Shown here one piece after another: positions 1 to 9,130 of a DNA stretch of 36,900 nt; the stretch's first letter is position 1, and each line of letters begins with the position of its first letter. This DNA comes from Ascoidea tarda (nom. inval.) (taxonomy: Eukaryota > Ascomycota > Saccharomycetes > Ascoideales > Ascoideaceae). The position numbers were made by a program, and so were the translations under genes. The stretch lies in the NCBI GenBank assembly GCA_030560485.1, contig JAKTTS010000100.1, forward strand, positions 1-36,900. The letters are read 5' to 3'. The notes under the pieces are model-generated. The model worked only from the letters and a program-made list of their open reading frames with translations, was not told where the DNA came from and did not search any database.

Positions 1-2
1 AC

Positions 3-398
3 GGTCTTAAAAAGAGAAATTTCTATGTTACAAGTGTTGAAGTGATTAAAATTGTTGAATTACTTATAAGCACCGAGTTGGCTGACCCAGGTGAAAGAAG
101 ACGTGAAAGAGGCAGAATAAGATCAAATTTAGTACCATTTTGGTCAAAAAAGATTTCAACCAGACCAACATCAAGATACACTTCACCAAATTCATCCTCA
201 GATTCAAAGACTTCAAAACCTATTGAAGAGTACAAGGTGCAATTAGCCAAAAGAATCATGGCTTACGATATCAGAAAACCAAGAGGTTTTGATAAAGAAG
301 TTCGCATTTTAAAATGGGAAAATTTGGAATCTGGTTTAAAAAGAGCTTTACAAAGTTATTATGTAGAAATTCCATTTGGTGATAATATCCATATGTAA
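3..398 (+). CDS. C-terminal end of a putative Medusa (MedA/DUF7082)-like regulator, 5' truncated by window
   Basis: The frame is open from base 3 to the TAA at 396-398, giving 131 residues of a protein whose start lies outside the window. The visible part begins NFYVTSVEVIKIVELL, continues with a basic stretch (ERRRERGRIRSNLVPFW), and ends with KPRGFDKEVRILKWENL and a helix before the terminal YYVEIPF. From memory, this order (YVTSVD.I.LLE..V, then an RIR.NL..F segment, then PKPR.IEKDVKV..W..L..ALKK) matches the conserved domain of the filamentous-fungal developmental regulators Medusa/Ren1/Acr1. That family call rests on recalled motifs, not a search. Between the two motif blocks lies a Ser/Thr/Pro-rich insert of about 30 residues. 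If the call is right, the protein is probably nuclear and regulatory. That the stretch is coding is much more certain than its family. Confidence 0.75.
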   Translation, partial: GLKKRNFYVTSVEVIKIVELLISTELADPGERRRERGRIRSNLVPFWSKKISTRPTSRYTSPNSSSDSKTSKPIEEYKVQLAKRIMAYDIRKPRGFDKEVRILKWENLESGLKRALQSYYVEIPFGDNIHM

Positions 399-413
399 TT
401 GCATTTGCAATTA
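396..413. repeat. Perfect inverted repeat at the stop codon
   Basis: TAATTGCA and TGCAATTA form 8-bp perfect arms around a 2-base centre. The left arm contains the stop codon of the first gene. It could be a 3'-end signal or a binding site for a dimeric protein. No function can be assigned from sequence alone. Confidence 0.5.
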
Positions 414-2140
414 AATATGTAATGAGAAAAAAAAAAAAAATAGAAAAAGAAAAAAAAATTCTTTTGATGATTTAAGTGTTTTCTTGTGTTTTTTTGTTTT
501 TTTTTTGAATTGTACAATAAAGTTAGTCGTTTTTGTTGTTCTTGTTAATTTTGTGATTCATATTATATTTTGATTTAGAATTCAATTTTTTTTTGATTTT
601 TTTTCTATTATAATTATAACTTATTATAACTATTATAACTATTATCAGTCTTTATTTTATGGAGAAACAGAATTATAATGCTTAAAGAAAGAAAGAAAAA
701 AAATTTACTTTTTAGTTTCTCAAAGAACTTTCTTTATTTTCATTTCCATTTCCATTTCCATTTTTTAATTTTAATTTTAATTTTCTCACTCATTTCACTC
801 ATTCATTTTGTTGTTGTTGTTGTTACTGTTGTTTTTTTATCATTGTTTCATTATTTTATTATTTTATTTAGAATTCAAGTTAGATTTTTTTCAGTTTTTT
901 TTTTTGTTTTACATTGATTTACTTTCTCTTTTTTTATTTCTCTCTTTCTCTTAGTTCTTTCTTAGTCAATCATTTGTGAATGTATATATTTTTTTAAGTT
1001 TTGGACAATAATTAAAATTATATAGTTAATAATAATAATTTTTGCAAAAGTATACCAAAAGGAAATTTTGGAAATGGTTAAATTAAAAAAGGAGAATTTT
1101 TTATTATTAATTACCTTTGTTTTTAATTATTTTAATTATTTTAATTATTTTTAATTAATAAACTCATAGCTCATAGTCTCATAATCTCAAATTATGTTTT
1201 TTGATTTTTTTTGATTTTTTTTTGATTTTTTTTGATTTTTTTCGTTTTTTTTGTTTCTTTTTTTTTTTGTTTTCTTGTTTAAGATATAATGATAAAAAAT
1301 AAAATAAAATAAAATTAAAAAAATCAATTGGGTAAAAAAATACAGTGAAGAAACGAACATTAGATTTGAATTTTAAAATGCAAAATGTAAAATATAATCA
1401 ATTTTAACGTTAATAATAATCCAATTGGTATTACCAATATGAAAAATAAAGTTTTGGTTTTGAAAACCACGAAAGTTTTGTAGAGTCATACTATACAATT
1501 ATGAATAAAATAAACTAAGTGAATAAAGAGAATAAAGAGAATATTGTGAATAGTATGAGCAAATTGAATAATGGGGTCAAGAGGAATGGTATGAACAATA
1601 AATACGAGTAGTGATATGAATAGTTTTTTGTTCTATGAAAAAGGAAAATCAATTAACATTAGCAGGAATACAGGGTTAGAATACATGCCATAGACTGTGA
1701 TTGTGTTTTTTGTTGATTGATTCAACATTCTCGTGCTTGAGCGAAAATTCTTTTGTTGAAAATCGTAATCATAGCAAATCAAACTTGAATCTAAATTGAT
1801 ATCGCAGAGTAATCAGCGAGCCACGACAGTAAAGATGAACAACAGAAAATGAAGACCAAGCTGGACTAGCAGTTAAGCTCTAAAAGATGTTTTTGGTGAC
1901 GAGCTGAGCTAAACTTTGATAGACAGGCCAATAGAAGGGCGAGACCACAGCAGAAGTGCACAGATTGCATCAGAAAAAGTGGGATCGGATTGTTTTCTGG
2001 AGGTGCTTCTTCAGCTGCACCATCTCCATCGCCTCCATCAGCACCATCTTCTCGAGCTTCCCGAGCTTTCTTTGCGTCTTTTCTTTGTGTCTCTTTTTTG
2101 CGTCTCTTTTTTGTGTCTCTGTCCGAAAAAAAACAGCCAC

Positions 2141-2165
2141 CGGAAACCCCCCGCGGGTTTTTCCG
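2141..2165. repeat. GC-rich imperfect palindrome with inverted CGG/CCG ends
   Basis: The 25-base segment starts CGGAAA, has CCGCGG near its centre and ends TTTTCCG, so the two halves are nearly reverse complements. The outer CGG...CCG triplets are of the kind bound by Zn2Cys6 factors, although the 19-base spacing is longer than usual for a single site. It lies inside the GC-rich island of the gene-poor region. Confidence 0.6.
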
Positions 2166-4335
2166 CTGCTGCCGGGGCTCGCCGCGGAAAGGGCCGACAA
2201 TATACTACTTTCCTCTTTGGGCAGGCATGTGCACGGCCGGGCGACCCCATCAAACACCTGCCTGTTTGGGAGCGCTGCCCAACGCAGCAACAAAAGATTG
2301 CTCGATTGGGCAGACGTGCAGCAGGAGCAACAGAGCGCTCCGAAAAGGTGCTTTTGAGGTCTGGGACTGGCATCAGAGTGTTCGGCCATTGGGCGTGGAT
2401 CGGTTGGAGAGTGGATATTGTGTACAGACCCCTGTTTTTGGGCTAGGGAATGAGGATTGACCATGTAAATCGAGTGAGTGCAGCACTGCTAAGCCTAAAA
2501 GAGATGTGAAGAGCAAAAAGATTTTCTTTTTCTTTGCCTTCTGTATGTTTTTCTTTTGTCGATTGATCGATTTTTCCAAATTCTTGAAGGGAACTGTGTT
2601 TTACCCAATACCAACATTAGTAATCTTACTGGGTTTATTTTCTTGTCTCGCTAGTGCTTTTCGTTTTCGTCTTTTGCACAGTGAAGCTATTGTTTTTTCT
2701 GGCAGGAAAGAACGAGAACAAAATCAAACACCAAAAGTGCTGGTGCAAATGGCATATTCATCGTAGATTATACAATGTGACTGTATGATAATAGCCCATA
2801 TATCATGCTATATAGTATGATGTATAGTGTAGTATTGTGTGATGCAGTACAGGATAGTATGTTAGATTATGACATGATTCAAGATGATAAAATAATAAGT
2901 ACTGTTGTATATTACTGGCATATTATATTGCATTAACCACCTTGAAACCTAACTAACCCATATTTATCCCAAAAAGGATGATTTATTTGCAGCAGCAAAA
3001 AACTAAACCAAACAAAAACAAACAAACGACAATTAACCAAAAAATAAGTGGACAAAGTTGCACTCTGAGTATTCGTATCTAACAATTTATTTTTTTCAGA
3101 CTAATTGAATATCTGTGGATATATTAAACCACTTTTTTTAGCATTGTTACTATTAAACTTATATGAATATAACCTACTAATCTCCTAAGTAAAGAGCTAT
3201 TATTACTGCTTTCTACTCAATTATCTACCAGCATCCAAAAGCTCTCTTCCAACCATTTCCCTTTCCACTTCTGCATTGTCAGATAACACACCAACATTCA
3301 TGTGTGAAAAGCAAACAAAACAAAATCATGGAAACACTTCAAACAACTTTTTCAATATTTTTTCTTTACGTTTCTGTACTACAACCACCAACTAGTGTCT
3401 ACCATATTTCTCTTTTTCTAAACAAAAAAAGAAACAAAAACAAACCCAAGTCAAAATCTTTGTTGACTCAGCAATCAGTAACAAGACTTCTCTCGATATC
3501 GATCAAAAGAAAAGAAAAGAACAAAGATAAGTAATGGCCCTAATCAAATCAAATCTTATTCCATTCTTGCTCCAATTTTATTCTTCACCTTACTTTTCTA
3601 TTTGTCACTTTTGGTTCCATTCTCGATTGAGGAATCTCCTTTACTCAATTAATGCCTTCCTCACCTTTTTCACGATCCCAGTATAACCCCAGCACAGATC
3701 TAACCACACGAATCAGGAATCCAGAAAACAAAACCTTCCCTGGCTATCCAAAAATCCTCGTCCTTTCAACCTCTCCAAGATCAACACTACCTCTTTTCCT
3801 CACCCACAATGTGTGTTCGCTACCCGGAATTCTGGCTCTCTTTGACTAATATGGGTTTCTTTTACTGCTTTTCTTTTTCTCTTTCTCTGTTGCTCTTAGC
3901 ACAAATTGCTAGTTGCTTAGCAAAATGTCTTTACCAAAAACAACACTGCAACTAGCACCAACCTTGCCCATTCCCATTAATAATCATGCTCCAGCTCTAC
4001 TCCAGCTACATTGCTGCCATAACTGGCGTATCTGCCTCCTCCTTCTATCCCCCAGAAGCCTCAGGAGGCCTTCGCGAACATGTTTGGTTGGAATTTGGCG
4101 TACAGTCCTGATTCTGCCCTAGTGGTTGCCACCGCAACCCGGCATTGTATTTTTGACTGCAACCAGATTAAAAACTCTAAAGTCTGTTGACTCCGCAGCT
4201 TATAGTTCAAGTACGCCCGCATCTAGCATCTTGAAACACACACTAGCGCAACAGACTTTTGGCTTTTCTTCCATCGGAAAAACCTTGATTTAAGCTCGGA
4301 TGTAACTTACAACCACACCACTGGCGCATATATTG

Positions 4336-4352
4336 CACGTGCTATTCACGTG
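4336..4352. promoter_or_regulatory. Two CACGTG E-boxes one helical turn apart
   Basis: CACGTG occurs at 4336-4341 (within GCACGTGC) and at 4347-4352 (within TCACGTGA). The centres are 11 bp apart, so both face the same side of the helix. CACGTG is the core site of fungal bHLH factors such as Cbf1 and Pho4, and TCACGTGA fits Cbf1 best. The pair lies about 390 bases upstream of the ATG at 4742, a normal distance for a yeast upstream activating site. Confidence 0.6.
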
Positions 4353-4741
4353 AAATGAACCGTCTGGCTGGCTCTGCTTTTTTTATTTTTTATTCTTTGA
4401 CGATGTTTATCTTTCTGTTTTGGTCGAAATCCAATCCACGAATATATATCTGCTTAAAGATGACAATAACTCCAGCAATTGTGCTTCCCTTCGTCGATAT
4501 TAAACCACAATCCTCCAAATGTAAACAATCTTGTTTAGTATTCCTATTTTCACTACGAGGCTTATGATCTTTACGTATCTTTAGAATTTATTCATTGCCT
4601 TTCGTGTACAACATATTCTTAATATAAGTATGTGTTTTCTTCTCTTACTGTTCTTTTTCGATTTGCTCTTTCCTTGTTTTTTATTAATTGAAACACAAAT
4701 TTCTCAATATATATCACATTTAATATTTTTTTTCCCCCATA

Positions 4742-5776
4742 ATGCCTCGTCATTTTTTCAACTCTCCAATGTATTCTTCTGATGATGAATATGATGATTA
4801 TGACACCAGAAATAGAGATAGAAATAGAAACAGAAATGTTTTTCCTGGTTCATTCGACAATATGAACCATGGTTATTACTCAGACTCTCATTCCGATTAC
4901 TCAACTGAATCCAATCTTCAACAAAATTACAACAGCTTTATTCAAAAATACTTTTACGTAAATCCAATCGATACATCTGATGATTTAAATGATACCGATT
5001 CAGAACAAATAAAACAAAAAAAACCTCAAAAGGTTCATTACGATCCCGTTAGAGTGTCTGTTTATGATGACGATTCAAATCTAACCTTTCAATTTCCTTA
5101 TGAAGCCGTTAAAACATGGCCAACTTTTCAATTAGCTATTCAAGCTGCTTTTCCCAAATACTCGTCTCAAATCAAAAAAGTCCAATTGGATCTAATTGAC
5201 CTAGATGACAACACTGCCTTTATACCTTCTTTATTTGACTGTTTTATTAAACCAGGTGCTAAAATCTCAATCAAATTCAAATTCCCATTAAAACCGGAAG
5301 ATGAGCTTTCTTTAACTGAACAATTACAAAAACAAATAAATCTATTACAATTGCAAAATGCAGCACAATCGAAACAAAAAAAACAGTCAAGAAAATCAAA
5401 ACCTTTATTTTCCTTTTCCAAATCAAACAAAAATCAACTTCACACAAAAAAAGTTAACAACAAACTTGCTATTCAAAATGATACTCAAAATGATACTCAA
5501 AGCGAAAGTGAAAACGACAATGAAAACAATAATGAAAACAATAATGAAAACAACAATGAAAACAACAATACTTTACCTGGCTCATTACCCCCAGGCCTAT
5601 TAGAAAACTCTGATGCAAAACTCTCTGAAAACGATAATCAACAATTTGACATTTTAAATTCCCCAAAGGAATCAAAGGAATCAAAGAATTTAAATTCTAA
5701 AAAAACAAATAAATCAAAATCTTCTGGCCGTCATTTTGGTTTGAGTAGAAAAACATTATCTTGGATTGCTCAATAA
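4742..5776 (+). CDS. Fungal ubiquitin-like-domain protein (ULD_2-type), function unknown
   Basis: The protein has 344 residues. The N-terminal 100 are acidic and Asn/Tyr/Ser-rich, including an alternating Arg-Asn tract. Residues about 100-183 (VRVSVYDDDSNLTFQFPYEA, then KTWPTF, then the FDCFIKPGAKISIKF end) follow the pattern of a ubiquitin-like domain common in filamentous fungi: V.F.D..GR.F.FP, a KTW..M..LI..AF segment, and a final W...I.PG..I.M strand. I assign the family from memory of that pattern. After it come a predicted amphipathic helix rich in Gln/Leu (about 184-210), a Lys/Ser-rich segment, an ENNN repeat tract (about 255-275) and a basic C-terminus with HFGLSRKTLSWI. No membrane segment or enzymatic motif is visible. 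The domain probably serves protein contacts. The paired E-boxes upstream suggest bHLH control. Confidence 0.75.
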   Translation: MPRHFFNSPMYSSDDEYDDYDTRNRDRNRNRNVFPGSFDNMNHGYYSDSHSDYSTESNLQQNYNSFIQKYFYVNPIDTSDDLNDTDSEQIKQKKPQKVHYDPVRVSVYDDDSNLTFQFPYEAVKTWPTFQLAIQAAFPKYSSQIKKVQLDLIDLDDNTAFIPSLFDCFIKPGAKISIKFKFPLKPEDELSLTEQLQKQINLLQLQNAAQSKQKKQSRKSKPLFSFSKSNKNQLHTKKVNNKLAIQNDTQNDTQSESENDNENNNENNNENNNENNNTLPGSLPPGLLENSDAKLSENDNQQFDILNSPKESKESKNLNSKKTNKSKSSGRHFGLSRKTLSWIAQ

Positions 5777-6139
5777 CCAATAATCTTAGTATTCCCTTTA
5801 ATTTTTTTAATTTTTTTTTTTTTTTCATGTTTTTTATATCTTTTGTTTGTCTCTAATTTTTTTTTATTTTTGGGCTCATTTTTTCACGTTTATATCATTC
5901 ATCTTATCTACTTTCTCATTTTTAGCATTTTAATTAGCACTTCTAACGTGCTAATTTAATATAATTTAATATTTATTTTCATATCTAAAAATTCCCTGTA
6001 GAAAAACAAAATACAGACATGTAAACAAAAAATAGTCATTTAAATTAAATATAAAAATTGGAATTAAAAATAAACAATAAAAATGTAGAGATTAACCTCA
6101 AATTAAATACTAAAAACTCACTCACTCAACCATTTTAAA
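5777..6139. other. Convergent intergenic region
   Basis: This T-rich stretch separates the 3' ends of two genes that read towards each other. Apart from poly-T tracts and the inverted repeat at 5932-5956, nothing stands out. It should hold the polyadenylation signals of both genes. Confidence 0.6.
5932..5956. repeat. 9-bp perfect inverted repeat with 7-base loop
   Basis: AATTAGCAC and GTGCTAATT flank TTCTAAC. It lies about midway between the two convergent stop codons, so on either strand a transcript reading through could form the hairpin. A role in 3'-end formation is possible but unproven. Confidence 0.55.
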
Positions 6140-8906
6140 TCAATTAAAAACTTCATTGCCATAAACTCCCTTAAAATTATCATTATTTGAAATATTTTCC
6201 ACAGTCTCTCCATCAGCTCTTGGGTTCTCCAGATCATTATGAATATCATTATCCCTAAAATTCTTATATGAATAATTCCCTAATTCATCATTTTCTATAT
6301 TACTTTTAATTGGTGATTCTGGTTCATTAAATTCGACGCTTTTAATTGGAGATCCAGACTCATTAAACCTAATACTTTCACTACCACTAGAAAATTTATC
6401 TGGAACATCACTATAATTATCTGTCTTAACTAAATCATTATTATTTAAGCCTAAACCATTTTTTGTTTGATCAAAACTAAGCTTCCTGTTGCTTTCGTGA
6501 TTCTTTTCGGTTTTCAATTTTTTCAATTTTGTTTCATTCTTAATTTGATCTACTGGAACAAATGATTTGGCTTCATTAAATCTCTTTTTAGTGTTAGTAA
6601 ATGCCTTTTTCGATTGCTTACCAAACAAAAAAGGAAGTAATTTCTCCTCGTTATTCAGAAAATTTAAATTTTGAAAAGAAACTCTTCTTGAAGTTTTTGG
6701 GCTAGTAGCATTTTCACTAAACGAATTTTTGGCATTAAAGTTTACTACCGAGCTTGAAAGAGCCTTGGATGCAGCCATTTTTGCAAAATACTTATCTTGA
6801 TCAGAATTCAAAGACAGTTGGCTTGGGTTTCTCAGATGAGAGCCTGAGTTTTTGTTGAAACCTCTCATAGTCTTTAGTTGGAAGGCCTCATGTTTTTTTA
6901 TTGGAATATTCAAACTAAATCTTTTATTTTTTGTACCTGAAACTTGATTTTCTTTGTTATCAATTTCTAATAAAGGTTGATGATAATTATTGGCTTCTTT
7001 TTTATTCATTTGGGATGATTCTTTTAAATTGTCTAAAATTTGCAAATCCTGCAACTTTTCTGCTTTTAGTTGGTTTTCCATATTATTACCATTTATATTC
7101 TTTAGTTTTTCCTCATTATCTAATGTGTTCTTTTTTTTAAACATATTAGAATCATTTTCATCTTCAACTATATCCTGATATTTTAAATTATCAATATTAA
7201 TATTGTTTTCTAAGTCTTGATTTGAAAAAGTTTGATTGCTTACACCGAATAAATTTTTATCAAAATTATTATTGTTTAAATCTGAATTTTCAGCTATATT
7301 TTTAAAAGAGCTCCTCTTACTGCTATTACTATTTTCAATTGGCTCCATATTTTTTTCTGGGGCCTTGAAATTTGAAATAAAAGAATCGTCCTTAGTAGAG
7401 GCTTTTGAGATATTTTCTTTTTCAGCACTATCACTATCTTTTGGAAAAGTAAATAAAGAATTTTCACTTTTTTCATCATCAGCAACATCAGTAGTATTGT
7501 CGACTTGCGATTCAGTGTTTTTTAAGCCAGAATTAACCTTTTTTTCATCACTTTTTATGGATTTCACAAAACCAGAACCAAAAATAATGTCAGAAATATC
7601 ATCCAAAATATTTGAAATGTCTTTAGTTAAATTACCTTGACCCCCCTCTTCTGGTGATTTATTTTCAAAAGTCTTTCTTGCTCTCTTTTCAGTCATTTGG
7701 GCGTCACTAAAAGCTTGAGTTCTATCACCTTCGGTTTCTATTTTATCGTTCAGTAATTGAACATCACTTTTTAAAACTTTACTTTCATCAAATAAGCTAT
7801 CATTGTTTTTGAGCATGAGTTCACTGAAAGGTAAATTAATTTCTGAATCGTTTTGGCTTTGACTTCTTGATAAACCATTATTTAATTCTGAAAGCTCTTT
7901 TGTAACAGAATTATCAACACTCTTATCCTCGTCAGCCTGTAAGTTAGACTTTGTTGATTGCCTACAATAGTCATCAGTAAAAAATTCATTTGAGGCTAAA
8001 TTGTTATTATTCCCTGATAAATTACTCATGGATGGGACTAATAAACTACCTGTAGGAGCTTTATTTTCACGGACCACTTTTTCAACTTTGGGTTTAGGTG
8101 GATAATTAATAAGAGATGCCTGATATACGGCAAAGGTTTTATTGATAATATCTTGGTGTGAATCAATCCCACTAACTGTTGACTCTTTTTGTATCTGATC
8201 ATAGGTGGTCGGAATGAGTTGCTCGCCATGATAAGGATAATCGACATTTTCCAAATTGCTTAAATTAGAGAGCGTCTGGTCTGTTTTTTCTTGATGCATA
8301 TGTGAACCATTAAAGCAAGAGACAACTTTATTATTTTGATTGGTTGGTGTTGTATTATCCTTTTGAAAAGCAATTGGAGTTGAAGTTATTTTGCCGAGTG
8401 TATGATTGTTCATCTTTTTTTCAGTGCTTTGTAAGTCATATTCTAATTCATTGCTTTTTTGAGTTTCTTCATCACTTGTTTGGTTAGATGGTAAAACAAC
8501 TCTTTTCTGATTTTCTAGGTTACTGGCATTTACAGGTTTAGACTCAAAGGTTGGCATTGATGTAGAATCAGTAACAGCAGAGCAGTTTTTCCTTTGAAAA
8601 GTAGTCCAACCTGTTCCAGCTATTGTTTGTTGTCCCAAATTTCTTCTTTTAAGATTGAACCAACAAAAAATGACACATAACAATAGGAAACTGATCAAAA
8701 CAGGGAAAACAACACAAAGTGCAATCCACCATTTTCCACCTTGATTTTGATGATTAAAATTTGTAGTTAAAGAAGTTGTAGGAGTAGCTCTTTCAACTAT
8801 AATCACATAAAATAGTGTTAGAGAGAGCTGAAAAAAAATTTAAGCCGTTTTTTTTTTCCAAACAAATATTGAACTTACTTAAAGGAGAATAATATATTGA
8901 AACCAT
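6140..8906 (-). CDS. Single-pass membrane protein with long Asn/Ser-rich cytoplasmic tail (two exons)
   Basis: I model two exons: 8906-8879 and 8796-6140, joined across an 82-base intron, giving 894 residues. The first exon encodes MVSIYYSPL. The splice keeps the frame and begins exon 2 with ERATPTTSLT. The open frame of exon 2 also has an ATG at 8806, inside the intron acceptor region, but the intron signals favour the upstream start. Residues about 32-57 form one strong hydrophobic segment followed by KRRN, so the positive-inside rule puts the short N-terminus outside and about 835 residues inside the cell. There is no cleavable signal peptide. The tail is low-complexity (Asn, Ser, Glu, Lys) with repeated NES.SPIKS and NEPESPIKS motifs near the C-terminus, which resemble proline-directed kinase sites. 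I do not recognise the family. A surface anchor or sensor is only an inference from topology. Confidence 0.75.
8797..8878 (-). other. Spliceosomal intron near the start of the membrane-protein gene
   Basis: On the minus strand the donor is GTAAGT (8878-8873), the branch-like CTAAC lies at 8821-8817 and the acceptor is TTATAG ending at 8797, about 20 bases after the branch adenosine. Splicing joins exon 1 to the long exon in frame. Confidence 0.75.
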
Positions 8907-9130
8907 TTTAAAAGCTTTACAATTAACAAGAGAGCAGTTATGAGCAAGAGTAATTGTGCAGGATAAATCAATTGCTTATATACGAAAATGTTTTTGACAA
9001 AAATTTTATAAAATAAGGATTAGAGTTTGAGCAATCAATAGAATTTCCTTTTGAAAATTTTAGTTGCTCTCAATATAAGTATAGGTATTAGACTTTCTCT
9101 TTTGGTATGAAAGTCTAGAACTTGGACTGA

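Larger units (their letters stand above)
399..4741. other. 4.3-kb gene-poor region (long upstream region of the next gene)
   Basis: No convincing gene is visible between the first gene and the ubiquitin-like-domain gene, which both read on the + strand. The left third is T-rich low-complexity DNA with runs of TTTTTTGATT-like units (about 1200-1265). A GC-rich island covers about 1900-2460 and holds a strong palindrome. From 2770 to 2930 the DNA is AT-rich with many TATAGTATG-like words. A second, moderately GC-rich patch lies at about 3640-4350 and ends in paired CACGTG sites. Open frames here are short, overlap on both strands and do not look like proteins. It may be a large promoter, hold a non-coding RNA, or carry a chromosomal element such as an origin or centromere. 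None of these is shown. Confidence 0.7.

Noticed and set aside
1916-2464. Overlapping open frames of 133-176 codons on both strands
   Set aside because: Several frames on both strands are open together in one GC-rich island, with Arg/Ser/Cys-rich translations and no family motif. Lack of stops follows from composition.
2506-2766. 86-codon hydrophobic open frame
   Set aside because: Phe-rich translation of T-rich DNA, no recognisable domain, and it sits in the long gene-poor region.
3913-4122. Possible small or decayed gene in the moderate-GC patch
   Set aside because: Three frames each give short protein-like pieces, but none has a start, length or motif that supports a gene. Left as part of the gene-poor region.
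399-4741. Calling this region a centromere
   Set aside because: No CDEI-CDEII-CDEIII order and no long flanking inverted repeats were seen. Length alone is not evidence.
7236-7640. 134-codon plus-strand frame inside the membrane-protein gene
   Set aside because: Antisense shadow of the long minus-strand coding frame; Ser/Leu/Phe-rich complement of Asn/Lys/Glu codons.
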